The position numbers were made by a program, and so were the translations under genes. A stretch of DNA of 64,000 bases from Ensifer sp. WSM1721 (GTDB lineage: Bacteria; Pseudomonadota; Alphaproteobacteria; Rhizobiales; Rhizobiaceae), in NCBI RefSeq assembly GCF_000513895.2, contig NZ_CP165782.1, positions 992,001 to 1,056,000 on the forward strand. Reading direction: 5' to 3'. Positions 9,195-18,785 of the stretch are shown here, one piece after another; the first letter of the stretch is position 1, and each line of letters opens with the position of its first letter. Under the pieces are notes generated by a model. The model made no database searches. It saw only the letters and a list, made by a program, of their open reading frames with translations, and was not told the origin of the DNA.

Positions 9195-10151
9195 TCAGCC
9201 TCGTCTCTCCGCCAGCCACTCGGCACGCAGACCCAGCATATACATGGCGATAGTGGAGCCAGCAATGGCGGTCAGATCCGCGTGGTCATAGGCAGGCGCC
9301 ACCTCGACTACGTCGCTTCCAGCAATATGGAGCGCCCCGAGTTTGCGCAGCACCGAGAGGATCTTCGCGCTGGAGGGACCGCCGGCGACCGGCGTGCCGG
9401 TGCCGGGAGCATAGGCGGGGTCGAGGCAGTCGATGTCGAAGGTCAGATAGGCCGGGTGGCTGCCGACATGGCGGACGATCGTGTCGGCGATCTCCTCGGC
9501 TCGCATCTCCTCCACCTCGTGGCCGTAGACGATCCGGATGCCGCAATCCTCCGGAGCATGCGTGCGGATGCCGATCTGGATCGAACGCTCCGCGTCGATC
9601 AGCCCCTCACGGGCGGCGCGGCCGACGAAGGAACCATGGTCGATGCGGCCTTTCTCGTCGGGCCAAGTGTCCTGGTGGGCGTCGAATTGGACGAGGGCGA
9701 GAGGGCCATGCAATGCCGCATGTGCCTTGAGGATCGGATAGGTCACGAAGTGGTCGCCGCCAAGCGTCAACAGATATGCGCCCGATTTCAGGATTTTCAT
9801 CGCCTCGCGCTCGATCGTGGGTGGCGTCTTTGCATGGTTGCCGTAGTCGAGCAGGCAGTCGCCATAGTCAATCGTCGCCATGTCGGCGAAGAGATCGCGC
9901 TGGAAGGGATATTGCGGATCGTTGTCGAAGATTGCCGATGCGCGGCGGATCGCCTGCGGGCCGAAGCGCGCGCCGGGGCGGTTCGAAGTGGCGGCATCGA
10001 AGGGAATCCCCCAGACAACCGTGTCCACGCCCTTGAGCTGCTTGGTGTATTTCCGCCGCATGAAGGAAAGGATGCCGGCATGCGTCGGATCGGAAGCCGC
10101 CGACGTCAGGGATTTCGCAGTGATCGCGTGGTCGATTGTCTTGTTGGCCAT
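9195..10151 (-). CDS. speB: Agmatinase
   Basis: The 318-residue ureohydrolase probably converts agmatine to putrescine and urea. The binuclear manganese site is complete: [20 protein letters not shown] and [19 protein letters not shown]. The agmatinase-like features are [13 protein letters not shown] near residue 60 and the short C-terminus. Guanidinobutyrase or another agmatinase-family specificity cannot be excluded by eye. It lies between argC and rpsI on the same strand, but a terminator upstream separates it from the ribosomal protein operon, so it probably has its own promoter. Confidence 0.85.
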   Translation of the reverse strand: MANKTIDHAITAKSLTSAASDPTHAGILSFMRRKYTKQLKGVDTVVWGIPFDAATSNRPGARFGPQAIRRASAIFDNDPQYPFQRDLFADMATIDYGDCLLDYGNHAKTPPTIEREAMKILKSGAYLLTLGGDHFVTYPILKAHAALHGPLALVQFDAHQDTWPDEKGRIDHGSFVGRAAREGLIDAERSIQIGIRTHAPEDCGIRIVYGHEVEEMRAEEIADTIVRHVGSHPAYLTFDIDCLDPAYAPGTGTPVAGGPSSAKILSVLRKLGALHIAGSDVVEVAPAYDHADLTAIAGSTIAMYMLGLRAEWLAERRG

Positions 10152-10256
10152 GCCGTTCTCCCGTCAGATGGGCGGGACGTTGGGCAATGGATGTCGGCAA
10201 GGCAAGAGCTTGCCCACAAAATCATGTGCATGGCGCGGCATGCATGCGCATGAAAA

Positions 10257-10279
10257 AAGGCCGGGACATGCCCGGCCTT
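10257..10279 (-). terminator. Rho-independent terminator of the rplM-rpsI operon
   Basis: A 9-base-pair stem (AAGGCCGGG with CCCGGCCTT, five-base loop) lies 26 bases beyond the rpsI stop. Read on the minus strand it is followed by a run of Ts. Confidence 0.88.
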
Positions 10280-10304
10280 CGAAAGTGCAGTTTCTGCCCA
10301 GCGA

Positions 10305-10772
10305 TTAGCGCTTGGAGAACTGGAACGAACGGCGTGCTTTTGCACGGCCGTACTTCTTGCGCTCGACCACGCGGCTGTCGCGGGTGAGGAAGCCACCACG
10401 CTTCAGAACGGAGCGCAGGCCCGGTTCGAAGTAGGTGAGGGCCTTGGCAATGCCGTGACGAACGGCACCGGCCTGGCCGGAAAGCCCGCCGCCGGCAACG
10501 GTTGCGTCGACGTCGAACTGGCCGTCGCGAGCGGCAGCGACGATCGGCTGCTGCAGGATCATCTGCAGGACCGGACGAGCGAAGTAAGCCGAGAAGGGCT
10601 TGCCGTTGACGGTGATCTTGCCAGAACCGGCCTTGACCCAAACGCGGGCGACGGCGTCCTTGCGCTTGCCGGTCGCGTAGGAACGGCCCTGCGCGTCGAC
10701 CTTCTTGACGTGAACCGGAGCGGCCGGTTCCGCGGTCGTGGCGATATCCTTTAGAGCGGAAAGGTCAGCCAT
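10305..10772 (-). CDS. rpsI: 30S ribosomal protein S9 (uS9)
   Basis: The 155-residue protein has the S9 core: [17 protein letters not shown], then the invariant [19 protein letters not shown] block, and the C-terminal [17 protein letters not shown] tail, whose last arginine contacts P-site tRNA. The N-terminal extension of about 25 residues is normal for Rhizobiales. It begins two bases after the rplM stop, the standard L13-S9 operon, and ends at a strong terminator. Confidence 0.97.
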   Translation of the reverse strand: MADLSALKDIATTAEPAAPVHVKKVDAQGRSYATGKRKDAVARVWVKAGSGKITVNGKPFSAYFARPVLQMILQQPIVAAARDGQFDVDATVAGGGLSGQAGAVRHGIAKALTYFEPGLRSVLKRGGFLTRDSRVVERKKYGRAKARRSFQFSKR

Positions 10773-10774
10773 TA

Positions 10775-11239
10775 TCAGGCGCTCCTTGTGTTCTTGCTGT
10801 TCAGCTTGGCGATGTCGAGGACGGCCGGCTGCTGTGCTTCATGCGGGTGGTTGGTGCCGGCGTAGACACGCAGGTTCTTCATCTGGCGGCGGCCGAGCGG
10901 GCCACGGGGGACCATGCGCTCAACGGCCTTCTCGATGACGCGCTCCGGGAAGCGGCCTTCGATGATCTGGCGAGCGGTGCGCTCCTTGATGCCACCCGGA
11001 TAGCCGGTGTGCCAGTAGTACTTCTTGTCGGTGTACTTCTTGCCGGTGAGGACGGCCTTCTCCGCATTGATGACGATGACGTTGTCGCCGTCGTCGACAT
11101 GGGGCGTGAAGGTGGCTTTATGCTTGCCGCGAAGGCGGTTTGCGATGATGGAAGCGAGGCGACCGACAACGAGGCCTTCGGCGTCGATGAGGATCCACTT
11201 CTTCTCCACCTCTGCAGGCTTCTGAACGAAGGTTGCCAT
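10775..11239 (-). CDS. rplM: 50S ribosomal protein L13 (uL13)
   Basis: The 154-residue protein is an early-assembling 50S component. Recognisable blocks are [55 protein letters not shown] and [18 protein letters not shown]. The ATG at 11239 gives the usual length; the frame extends further upstream but without conservation. It is the promoter-proximal gene of the rplM-rpsI operon. Confidence 0.97.
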   Translation of the reverse strand: MATFVQKPAEVEKKWILIDAEGLVVGRLASIIANRLRGKHKATFTPHVDDGDNVIVINAEKAVLTGKKYTDKKYYWHTGYPGGIKERTARQIIEGRFPERVIEKAVERMVPRGPLGRRQMKNLRVYAGTNHPHEAQQPAVLDIAKLNSKNTRSA

Positions 11240-11351
11240 ATCTAAACTCTTTCGTTGGACCCGGAAGCGAGCCGGGCGTTTCTTGTTGCTTGCATTGACC
11301 TCGATGAGGCCAAAAAAGAAGGCGGCCCGAGGGGACCGCGATCTGCGGCAG

Positions 11352-11380
11352 CTTATACGGAAGCACGAAAGCAAGGTCAA
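11352..11380 (-). promoter_or_regulatory. Sigma-70-type promoter for rplM-rpsI
   Basis: On the minus strand, TTGACC and TATAAG are separated by exactly 17 bases, and the -35 is preceded by C, giving the rhizobial CTTGAC form. The -10 lies about 113 bases before the rplM ATG, leaving a leader of roughly 100 bases. Confidence 0.7.
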
Positions 11381-11457
11381 GAGCGATACTTCGCGCCGCG
11401 CGAAAGAATATGCGGTAGATTCAACGGCTTAGCTGTGTGGTTCTGCAATACCACAAT

Positions 11458-11889
11458 TTAGCGCGGAGGAATCGAATAGGTCGCGGTAGCGTGAGCGATC
11501 AATTCGTCCCCGCCGACGGCAGTTATCGAGGCGTCGAGGACGGCAAGCCGCTTGCCGAGTTTCAGGATCCGGCAGGTGCATTCGAGCGGTTCAGGCTCGG
11601 GCTTGCGAAGGAAATTGATGTTGAGATTGGTGGTGACGGCGAGCGCGACCGGACCGATATGCGCGATCAACGCAATATAGGCCGAGACGTCCGCAAGCGC
11701 GAACAACGTCGGCCCGGAAACAGTGCCGCCCGGCCGGATGTGCCGTTCGTTCGGGTCGAGCCGCATCGTCGCGAAGCCCGGTCCGGTGTCCGTCACCGCG
11801 AAGATCTTGCCGTCCGTATGCACCTGTGGAAAGTCGGTGTCGAGGAAGCGATCGAGCTCCTCGACGGTCATGATCGGCTGCAAGTTCAT
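11458..11889 (-). CDS. PaaI-family hotdog-fold thioesterase
   Basis: A 143-residue single-domain hotdog protein. The RHIRPGGTVSGPTLFALADVSAYIALIAHIG block resembles the PaaI/YdiI-type active-site helix, and ALAVTTNLNINFLRKPEP is the family's central strand pair. Such enzymes hydrolyse acyl- or aryl-CoA thioesters. The start at 11889 is chosen because GGAGG lies five bases upstream; an ATG 12 bases earlier lacks a comparable site. It is divergent from the crotonase-like gene at 12037, which hints at a shared acyl-CoA context. The substrate is unknown. Confidence 0.8.
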   Translation of the reverse strand: MNLQPIMTVEELDRFLDTDFPQVHTDGKIFAVTDTGPGFATMRLDPNERHIRPGGTVSGPTLFALADVSAYIALIAHIGPVALAVTTNLNINFLRKPEPEPLECTCRILKLGKRLAVLDASITAVGGDELIAHATATYSIPPR

Positions 11890-12036
11890 CGTCGCCTCCA
11901 TTTCTGGTGCGCTCGTTACAGGACGCCTATGCCAATCATGCAAGCCGGAAAAAGGTCTTACGGCTCGAACGCGCGGGGTTGAAAGACCCGTGAGGGCGTC
12001 GTACCACGACCTCATCTCGAAAAAGGAGAGAAGGCC

Positions 12037-12858
12037 ATGGCGGATGTCGTTTCATTCAGAAAGGAAGAGCCGAGCGGTCTGCTGCTGCACGAAGCGAAGG
12101 GCCCGGTGCTGCGGCTGACGCTCAACAACCCTCCGGCCAACGTTCTTTCGATCGCCTTGATGCAAGAGCTGCTGGCGGCGCTCGATGAAGCGGCGGCCTC
12201 CAAGGAGATCAAGGTCGTGGTGATCGCGGCTATGGGCAAGCTCTTCTCCGCGGGCCATGATTTGAAGGAAATGACTGGACACCGCGCGGACGCCGACGGC
12301 GGGAGGGCCTTCTTCGAGCGCACGATACGTCTTGCCGGCGACATCATGCTGAAGATCAGCAAGCTGCCGCAAGCTGTGATCGCGGAGATTGACGGTCTTG
12401 CGACGGCGGCTGGCTGCCAGTTGGTGGCGAGCTGCGATCTTGCGATCTGCACCGACACCTCGACCTTCTGCACGCCCGGCGTGAACATCGGCCTTTTCTG
12501 TTCGACGCCGATGGTCGCGCTCTCGCGTGCGGCGCACCGCAAGCAGGCGATGGAAATGCTGCTGACAGGCGAGACGATCGATGCCGGGACCGCCAAGGAA
12601 TTCGGCCTCGTCAACCGCATCGTACCGCAGCAATATCTGCGCCAGGTGGTCGACAAATACGGCGCCGTGATCGCCGCGAAATCGCCGCAGGCGCTGAAGA
12701 TCGGCAAGCAGGCCTTCTATCGGCAGGCCGAAATGCCTTTGGCCGAGGCCTACGACTACGCGGTGGGCGTGATGGTCGAAAACATGCTCGCCCGCGATGC
12801 CGAGGAAGGCATCGGCGCCTTTCTCGGCAAGCGCATGCCGGAGTGGAAGGAACAGTAG
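12037..12858 (+). CDS. Crotonase superfamily protein, ECHDC3-like
   Basis: The 273-residue protein has the enoyl-CoA hydratase/isomerase fold: LTLNNPPANVLSIALMQEL, the oxyanion-hole segment AMGKLFSAGHDLKEM, and EIDGLATAAGCQLVASCDLA. The positions that carry the two catalytic glutamates in true hydratases are glutamine (AAGCQLVA) and glycine (CTPGVNIGLFCSTP). This pattern is typical of the ECHDC3 group, so hydratase activity is doubtful despite the usual annotation. A clear AAGGAGAG site precedes the ATG. It is divergent from a thioesterase gene and converges with an EamA transporter gene. Confidence 0.85.
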   Translation: MADVVSFRKEEPSGLLLHEAKGPVLRLTLNNPPANVLSIALMQELLAALDEAAASKEIKVVVIAAMGKLFSAGHDLKEMTGHRADADGGRAFFERTIRLAGDIMLKISKLPQAVIAEIDGLATAAGCQLVASCDLAICTDTSTFCTPGVNIGLFCSTPMVALSRAAHRKQAMEMLLTGETIDAGTAKEFGLVNRIVPQQYLRQVVDKYGAVIAAKSPQALKIGKQAFYRQAEMPLAEAYDYAVGVMVENMLARDAEEGIGAFLGKRMPEWKEQ

Positions 12859-12860
12859 GC

Positions 12861-13697
12861 TCAAGCCAGTCTCAAGAGCAGGGCGCCGAGCGCGATGACG
12901 CAGGCGGCAATCGCGCGCCATACACTGACGCGCTCCTTCAGAAACACCGCGGAGATGACGACGGCGAAGAGGATCGAGGTCTCCCGCAGCGCCGCGACCG
13001 TTGCGACCGGCGCCTTGGTCATCGCCCAGAGCGCCAGGCCATAGGCGGCGAGCGAACCACCGCCGCCGATCAGCCCACGCCACCAGTTATGCACCACGTG
13101 CCTGAGCACCGGCTTGACGCCGCGCCGGAGGAAGGCCCAGGCGAAGAGAAGAACGGCCGGCAGCGGCGCCATCCACAGCGTGTAGGAGATGGGGTTGCCG
13201 GAAACCCGCGCACCGATGCCGTCGACATAGGTATAGCTTGCGATCACGCAGGCGTTGAGCAGCGCCAGCATGATCGCGTGCTTGCCGCCCTTGCGGGATT
13301 CGAAGGCGAGCGTCAGCACGCCCGCCGAGATCGTCAGGATGCCGGCCAGAGCTCCGCCGCTCAGTTCTTCGCCAATGACAAGCCTGCTTGTCGCCGCGAC
13401 GATGAGCGGGGCGACGCCGCGCATCAAGGGGTAGACGAGGCCGATGTCGCCGGCGCGATAGGAGGCGGCGACCAGTTGGAAATAGGCGAACTGGAACAGT
13501 GCCGAAACGAGGATATAGGGCCAGGCCTCGGGCCCGGGCAAAGGCAAAAAAGGGAGAAAGGGGAGCGCCACCGCCGCCGCCCCCAGCGCCACCATGGCCG
13601 CGTCGAGGGATTTTTCCGAGCCTGACTTGACGAGTGCATTCCAGGTCGCGTGCAGAAGCGCTCCGAGGAGTACGAGCGCAATGACGTCAAGTGGCAA
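12861..13697 (-). CDS. EamA/DMT-family inner-membrane transporter
   Basis: About 278 residues with ten predicted transmembrane helices in two EamA repeats. The first starts ALVLLGALLHATWNALVKSG, the second is around LALLNACVIASYTYVDGIGA, and ETSILFAVVISAVFLKERVS near the end is the typical EamA closing block. The family exports amino acids or other metabolites; the substrate is unknown. The start is uncertain: I favour the TTG at 13697, six bases after AGAGG, because the in-frame ATG further upstream would add a long non-hydrophobic leader. It is divergent from the CoA-binding protein gene. Confidence 0.75.
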   Translation of the reverse strand: MPLDVIALVLLGALLHATWNALVKSGSEKSLDAAMVALGAAAVALPFLPFLPLPGPEAWPYILVSALFQFAYFQLVAASYRAGDIGLVYPLMRGVAPLIVAATSRLVIGEELSGGALAGILTISAGVLTLAFESRKGGKHAIMLALLNACVIASYTYVDGIGARVSGNPISYTLWMAPLPAVLLFAWAFLRRGVKPVLRHVVHNWWRGLIGGGGSLAAYGLALWAMTKAPVATVAALRETSILFAVVISAVFLKERVSVWRAIAACVIALGALLLRLA

Positions 13698-13901
13698 GAT
13701 GGACCTCTGCGGGATGCTATGGAGGGAGTATCGGTTGTGGCGCTGCGCCGCCGGAAATGCAATCGGTTTCATCCGGTCGGCCTCCGGTCGCGACGGCCGG
13801 CAACGAAACGGTGCAAATGCGGGGCGGAAGCGGGTGTCTTGGTTGACTTGCCGCCGCGCGACGCCAACTATCCGTGCACGACAACGATGCGGATGGCCAG
13901 C

Positions 13902-14330
13902 ATGAACCACGACGCCTACCCGGATTACTATCTCGCCGATATTCTGCGCGAGACGAAGACCATTGCGCTTGTTGGCGCCTCGCCGAAGCCGGAGCGCCCG
14001 AGCCACCGCGTCATGGCTTTCCTGTTGCGCAAGGGCTACCGCGTCATTCCGGTTAATCCCGGCCATGCCGGTCGCGCCATTCTCGATCAGCCGGTGGTGG
14101 CGCGCCTTGCCGACATCAATGAGCCGATCGATATGGTCGATGTCTTTCGCGCCGCCCATGCGCTACCGGCGCTCGTCGACGAGATCCTGACGCTGCCGTC
14201 GCTGCCCAAAGTGATCTGGGGGCAGTTGTCCGTCCGCGACGACGCAGCTGCGGCCCGAGCCGAGGCAGCAGGCATCAAAGTCGTCATGGATCGCTGCCCG
14301 GCGATCGAATATCCGCGCTTGATCGGCTGA
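13902..14330 (+). CDS. CoA-binding domain protein (YccU-like)
   Basis: A 142-residue Rossmann-like CoA-binding domain. TIALVGASPKPERPSHRVMAFLLRKGYRVIPVNPGHAG is the diagnostic nucleotide-binding start, and KVIWGQLSVRDDAAAARAEAAGIKVVMDRCPAIE closes the fold. It lacks the acetyl-CoA synthetase domains found in larger relatives. The start is ambiguous among ATGs at 13887, 13893 and 13902; none has a strong ribosome-binding site. It lies 25 bases upstream of the O-acetylhomoserine sulfhydrylase gene on the same strand and is probably co-transcribed with it. Confidence 0.8.
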   Translation: MNHDAYPDYYLADILRETKTIALVGASPKPERPSHRVMAFLLRKGYRVIPVNPGHAGRAILDQPVVARLADINEPIDMVDVFRAAHALPALVDEILTLPSLPKVIWGQLSVRDDAAAARAEAAGIKVVMDRCPAIEYPRLIG

Positions 14331-14355
14331 TCGCTCGGGGAGGGGAGACATAACT

Positions 14356-15636
14356 ATGAAAGCGGGTCCCGGTTTCAGCACGCTCGCCGTCCATGCCGGA
14401 GCCCAGCCCGACCTGGCAACGGGCGCGCGGGCGACGCCGATCTACCAGACGACGAGCTTCGTCTTCAACGACACCGATCATGCCGCCGCTCTCTTCGGCC
14501 TGCAGCAGTTCGGCAATATCTACACCCGCATCATGAACCCGACGCAGGCGGTGCTCGAAGAGCGGCTCGCAGCGCTGGAGGGCGGGACGGCCGCGCTTGC
14601 GGTTTCTTCGGGCCACGCCGCCCAGCTTCTCGTCTTTCATACGATCATGAGCCCCGGCGACAATTTCGTCGCCGCCAAGCAGCTTTACGGCGGCTCGGTC
14701 AACCAGTTCGGCCAGGCATTCAAGTCCTTCGACTGGCAGGTCCGCTGGGCGGATTCGGCCGATCCGGTAAGCTTCGAGGCACGGATCGACGAACGCACCA
14801 AAGCGATCTTCATCGAGAGCCTGGCCAATCCGGGCGGCACCTTCGTCGATATCGCCGCGATCGCCGAGGTTTCGCGCCGCCACGGGCTGCCGCTGATCGT
14901 CGACAACACGATGGCGACGCCCTATCTCGTGCGGCCGCTGGAACACGGTGCCGACATCGTCGTGCATTCGCTGACCAAATTTATCGGTGGCCATGGCAAT
15001 TCCATGGGCGGCATCATCGTCGACGGCGGCACCTTCGACTGGTCGAAATCCGGCAGGTACCCGCTTTTGTCCGAGCCGCGGCCGGAATATGGCGGCGTCG
15101 TGCTGCACCAGGCCTTCGGAAACTTCGCTTTTGCGGTCGCCGCTCGGGTGTTGGGCCTCAGGGATTTCGGGCCGGCGATCTCGCCCTTCAATGCGTTCCT
15201 GATCCAGACGGGTGTCGAGACCTTGCCGCTCAGGATGCAACGCCACTGCGACAATGCGCTCGCGGTCGCCAAATGGCTAAAGAACAATGAGAAAGTGTCG
15301 TGGGTGCGCTACGCCGGGCTCGAAGACGATCCGAACAACGCGCTTCAGAGGCGCTACTCCCCCAAAGGCGCAGGGGCCGTCTTCACTTTCGGGGTTGCGG
15401 GCGGATACGAGGCGGGCAAGCGCTTCGTCGAAGCGTTGGAAATGTTCTCTCATCTCGCCAATATTGGCGACACTCGCTCGCTCGTTATCCACCCCGCGTC
15501 GACCACGCACCGGCAGCTCTCGCCCGAGCAGCAGGCCGCAGCGGGCGCTGGGCCTGATGTCATCCGCCTCTCGGTAGGCATAGAGGACGTCGACGACATC
15601 ATTGCCGATCTCGATCAGGCGCTTGCCAAGATCTAA
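14356..15636 (+). CDS. metY: O-acetylhomoserine sulfhydrylase
   Basis: The 426-residue PLP-dependent enzyme of the Cys/Met metabolism family makes homocysteine from O-acetylhomoserine and sulfide. Key blocks are [68 protein letters not shown] and [16 protein letters not shown], with the PLP-binding lysine at residue 208. Length and the internal insertion fit the MetY/Cys-type sulfhydrylases rather than cystathionine synthases. GGGGAG lies upstream of the ATG. The small cupin gene follows 23 bases downstream. Confidence 0.9.
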   Translation: MKAGPGFSTLAVHAGAQPDLATGARATPIYQTTSFVFNDTDHAAALFGLQQFGNIYTRIMNPTQAVLEERLAALEGGTAALAVSSGHAAQLLVFHTIMSPGDNFVAAKQLYGGSVNQFGQAFKSFDWQVRWADSADPVSFEARIDERTKAIFIESLANPGGTFVDIAAIAEVSRRHGLPLIVDNTMATPYLVRPLEHGADIVVHSLTKFIGGHGNSMGGIIVDGGTFDWSKSGRYPLLSEPRPEYGGVVLHQAFGNFAFAVAARVLGLRDFGPAISPFNAFLIQTGVETLPLRMQRHCDNALAVAKWLKNNEKVSWVRYAGLEDDPNNALQRRYSPKGAGAVFTFGVAGGYEAGKRFVEALEMFSHLANIGDTRSLVIHPASTTHRQLSPEQQAAAGAGPDVIRLSVGIEDVDDIIADLDQALAKI

Positions 15637-15659
15637 GACAGCCGAAGATGGAGGCGCCC

Positions 15660-16007
15660 ATGAGCCATATGCTGAAATTCGACCCTTCGTCGCTCGAACC
15701 CGAACTCGGCGCGCCGGCACCCGAACGGTTGATTTCCGGCGATCCCGAGTTTCGTACCTGGAACTTCGAGGAGGCTCCCGGCGGCCTCTATGCCGGCATT
15801 TGGGAGGCAACGCCCGGGAAATGGCGGATCGCGTACAACGAATGGGAATATTTCCACCTCCTCAGCGGCCATTCGATCGTGATCGAGGATGGCGGCGCAG
15901 GGCCCGTTCACCTGAGGGCCGGCGACAGCATGGTCTTGAGACCGGGCTTCAAGGGAACCTGGGAAGTCGTTGAAACGACTCGCAAGGAGTACGTGATCCG
16001 GCTCTAA
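15660..16007 (+). CDS. Small DUF861-type cupin protein
   Basis: A 115-residue single cupin domain. EYFHLLSGHSIVIEDGG and VHLRAGDSMVLRPGFKGTWEVVETTRKEYVI match the cupin_3 (DUF861) pattern, including the WEV/E-x5-K-x-Y-V end seen in ureidoglycine aminohydrolase relatives. The start at 15660 follows GGAGG by five bases; the ATG at 15648 lacks such a site. It is probably co-transcribed with metY. The usual cupin metal histidines are sparse, so a catalytic role is uncertain. Confidence 0.75.
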   Translation: MSHMLKFDPSSLEPELGAPAPERLISGDPEFRTWNFEEAPGGLYAGIWEATPGKWRIAYNEWEYFHLLSGHSIVIEDGGAGPVHLRAGDSMVLRPGFKGTWEVVETTRKEYVIRL

Positions 16008-16039
16008 CCCGCCTTACGCGGTCGGATGCCGGGGGGGGG

Positions 16040-17245
16040 CTACCTCGCTGCCGTGTTGGCACCGACGTCGTTCGTCGGATCATCGTTGCGGATGAGGCTT
16101 TCGCTTCCGCCTACGAGCTTGTTGTCGCGGACCACGTTGTTCTGGGCGAAGTCGCGGTTGCTGGCGCTGCTGCCGAAGGGATAGGCCGGATCCGTGAAGC
16201 AATAGCTGCGGCCGCCGTTGCGCGAATTCAGCCAGACTGCCGGTTGTGCGAGGAATGACGACCGATAGCGGAACGTGTTGCCGACGATCTGGTTGTGCTG
16301 CGGTTTCTGGTGGCGGATCACCCCGCCTTCGCCGCAGTTGCGATAGACGAAAATGCCGCCGTTTTCGGCATGCTCGAAGGCGTTGTTGCTGATCCTGTTG
16401 TTCGCCGAGCCGTCGATCGCGATCAGCTCCCGTGTCTCCGTCGAAATCCCGAAAACATTGTTGCTGATCGTATTGCCGGCGGATTCCGCGTCGAGATAGA
16501 CGGCGACCGAGCTCGACTTGCCGTCGACCTTCGAATTGACAAGAGCCGCCTTGGTCACCCCGGGGCCGACGTAGAGGGGAATGCCGTCGGGAGCGTCGAA
16601 GGTAACGCTATCGAGCCGTATGTTCTTCGGTGCGGAGGCCTGGGCGAATGCCGTGTGGTCGGCATTCCGCGACGATGCCTTCATCGTCTCGCCATTGGCG
16701 TTTTCTCCGAGCCCGTAAATCCTGACGAAACCTTTGATCTTGCAGTTGCGTATGGTGACGCCTGACGGCGCATCCCAGGCGCCGGAGGCATCCTTCTTCG
16801 AACGAACGGCGACGGCGGTCTTCTGTTTGCGGGACTCGCCGGCGCTCACGTCGAGCGTGCCGCCGCCGCAGTCGAGCACGGAGCCGGAAGCCGCGCTGCC
16901 TTCGAAGACGAGCGGATGGGTGACGACGTCCACGGACGAAAGACGGAGGCTGCAGTTGAGCGTGATGGCGTTGTTGCCGTGCGCCCTTACCTTGGATTGC
17001 ATCCCGGCATCGCAGGCCGGCTTCGCTTCGACATTCTCGGTCGGCGGTGTGGAAGGATCCGTCGGCGGCGCGGGCGGATCCGTCGGGGTGGATGGAGTCG
17101 TCGGTCGGGAGACGCCGGGCTGCTGCGCGACGGGATAGCCGGACACTGTCCTGAGAGCCGCGTCGGTGACCATGGCAAGATCACTTTGGCAGCCGTTCAG
17201 GGCGACGCTCGCGACGAGCAGGCTCGTGAACTTGATTGGCGGCAT
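16040..17245 (-). CDS. Right-handed parallel beta-helix lipoprotein
   Basis: The 401-residue exported protein has a lipoprotein signal with lipobox VALNGC near residue 19. A proline/threonine-rich linker with repeated TPP/DPP units (roughly residues 45-70) follows. The rest is made of short repeats of the NosD/pectate-lyase type: GVTIRNCKIKGF, ALVNSKVDGKSS, NTISNNVFGIS, NRISNNAFEHAENGGIFVY and HNQIVGNTFRYRS. Such proteins bind or cleave polysaccharides at the cell surface. I see no clear catalytic set. The stop is preceded, on the plus strand, by a run of nine Gs in the convergent gap. Confidence 0.75.
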   Translation of the reverse strand: MPPIKFTSLLVASVALNGCQSDLAMVTDAALRTVSGYPVAQQPGVSRPTTPSTPTDPPAPPTDPSTPPTENVEAKPACDAGMQSKVRAHGNNAITLNCSLRLSSVDVVTHPLVFEGSAASGSVLDCGGGTLDVSAGESRKQKTAVAVRSKKDASGAWDAPSGVTIRNCKIKGFVRIYGLGENANGETMKASSRNADHTAFAQASAPKNIRLDSVTFDAPDGIPLYVGPGVTKAALVNSKVDGKSSSVAVYLDAESAGNTISNNVFGISTETRELIAIDGSANNRISNNAFEHAENGGIFVYRNCGEGGVIRHQKPQHNQIVGNTFRYRSSFLAQPAVWLNSRNGGRSYCFTDPAYPFGSSASNRDFAQNNVVRDNKLVGGSESLIRNDDPTNDVGANTAAR

Positions 17246-17355
17246 CGGCAGGTCCCCATCGCGGTTCGTCCAAACGCCAATAAGGCTTTATGCTTAACGG
17301 AATTTGAACGGCAACCAACTGGCGGTCGCCTCCGATTAAGGAAACATGCGGGTAG

Positions 17356-18603
17356 CTACCAGACCAGATCGAGCCGCTCCAGCCCGTGGAAATGGAAGCT
17401 GTCCTTGACGGGAGGCTCGCCCTTGAGCCGCATGCCGGGCAGGCGCTCAAAGAGGATCGGCAGCGAAATCTTGAGTTCCAACCGCGCGAGCGGCGCACCG
17501 ATGCAAAAATGCAGGCCCGCGCCGAACGAGACATTCGCGCCCTCGTCGCGGTCCGGCTTGAACGTGTTGGGTGCGGAAAATTTGCGGGGATCGACGTTTG
17601 CAGCCCCCAGCATCAGCCCGATCTTGTCGCCCTTCTTCAGCGCGATGCCGTCCCCGAGGTCGATGTCGGACAAGGCGTAACGCTGGAAGATATGCAAGGG
17701 AGCCGCGAAACGCAGGCACTCTTCGACGGTTCTCTCCGTTGCAGCCTCATCGGCGAAAAGCGCGGCCGGGGCGTGGCCGGATTGCAGGATGGTGCGTACG
17801 GCATTGCCGATCTGATGGACCGTCGCCTCATGGCCCGCATTCAGAAGCAGTACCGTCGTCGAGATCAGTTCGGCATCCGACAGCCGCTCGCCGTCCTTCT
17901 CCGAGGTGATCATGTGCGTGAGAAGATCGTCCGCCGGCCTGGTGCGCTTCTCGGCGATGATGCCTTTCAGATAATCCGCGAATTCCGCGGAAGCCTGGTT
18001 GGCGTCTATCTCCGTCTCGAAGCTCGGGTTGAAGACATACATCTTCACCATGCGATGCGACCAGTCGAGAAGGCGCGGTGCCGCCTCGGCCGGAATGCCG
18101 AGCATGCGCGCGATGACGGTGACCGGGATCGTCTCGGCATACGTCTTCAACAGTTCGACTTCGCGATCCCCCGCGAAGCTTTCGATGACGGAGTGCGAGA
18201 GCGCCGCGATATCCGGCCGGAGCTGCTCGATCTGCCGGGAAAGGAAGGCGCGGTTGACGAGCGTGCGCAGGCGCGTGTGTGCCGGCGGCTCCAATTCGAG
18301 CAGCGAATGCGCCTCCAACGCGTCGAAATCCTTGAGATGTGGTTTCGGCTCGGGCATGCCGAGCTCTTCGCGTGTCGCAACATGCAGGATCTGGCGGCCG
18401 AAGCGACGGTCGCGCAAGAGGCCGTTCACCTGATCATAGCCTGCAAAGTACCATTGCTGCTGCTCCTGCCAGAAGAAGGCCGGACACTGCGCATGGAGCG
18501 CTGCATAGGCCGGAAGCGGATTGCGGAAAAAATCCGGATTGCGAACGTCGAGGGAGACGCGCCGGGCGGCGCCGTTGATGCTGATGCCGGGGACTGCGGA
18601 CAT
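17356..18603 (-). CDS. Cytochrome P450
   Basis: The 415-residue soluble bacterial P450 has the full signature: the I-helix oxygen-binding segment LLLNAGHEATVHQIGNA, the K-helix E-x-x-R in VEECLRFAAPL, and the heme loop FGAGLHFCIGAPLARLEL with the axial cysteine at residue 367. It resembles the CYP107/CYP109-like class of small-molecule hydroxylases. No ferredoxin or ferredoxin reductase gene is adjacent, so electrons must come from elsewhere. The ATG at 18603 is preceded by AAGAG; an in-frame ATG further upstream is possible. It is divergent from the EEP hydrolase gene. The substrate is unknown. Confidence 0.9.
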   Translation of the reverse strand: MSAVPGISINGAARRVSLDVRNPDFFRNPLPAYAALHAQCPAFFWQEQQQWYFAGYDQVNGLLRDRRFGRQILHVATREELGMPEPKPHLKDFDALEAHSLLELEPPAHTRLRTLVNRAFLSRQIEQLRPDIAALSHSVIESFAGDREVELLKTYAETIPVTVIARMLGIPAEAAPRLLDWSHRMVKMYVFNPSFETEIDANQASAEFADYLKGIIAEKRTRPADDLLTHMITSEKDGERLSDAELISTTVLLLNAGHEATVHQIGNAVRTILQSGHAPAALFADEAATERTVEECLRFAAPLHIFQRYALSDIDLGDGIALKKGDKIGLMLGAANVDPRKFSAPNTFKPDRDEGANVSFGAGLHFCIGAPLARLELKISLPILFERLPGMRLKGEPPVKDSFHFHGLERLDLVW

Positions 18604-18785
18604 GACGTCGACTCTTGCGATGGGGGCGGGCTCACGTTTCCCAAGCATCTCTATTGCGCCCGGCGCGGTTACGGCAAGAGCAATCGGTGGGTACTCTCCA
18701 AAAGCATCGAGATGCAGCACCCCGACTTTTTCGGTGGCACCGATCGACTTATTTAAGCATGATGCGGCAACGAACAGGGAGCGGC

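Noticed and set aside
16030..16039. Run of nine Gs between the cupin and beta-helix genes
   Set aside because: It might be a slippery tract for phase variation, but it lies outside both coding regions, after the stops, so no effect on reading frame is expected.
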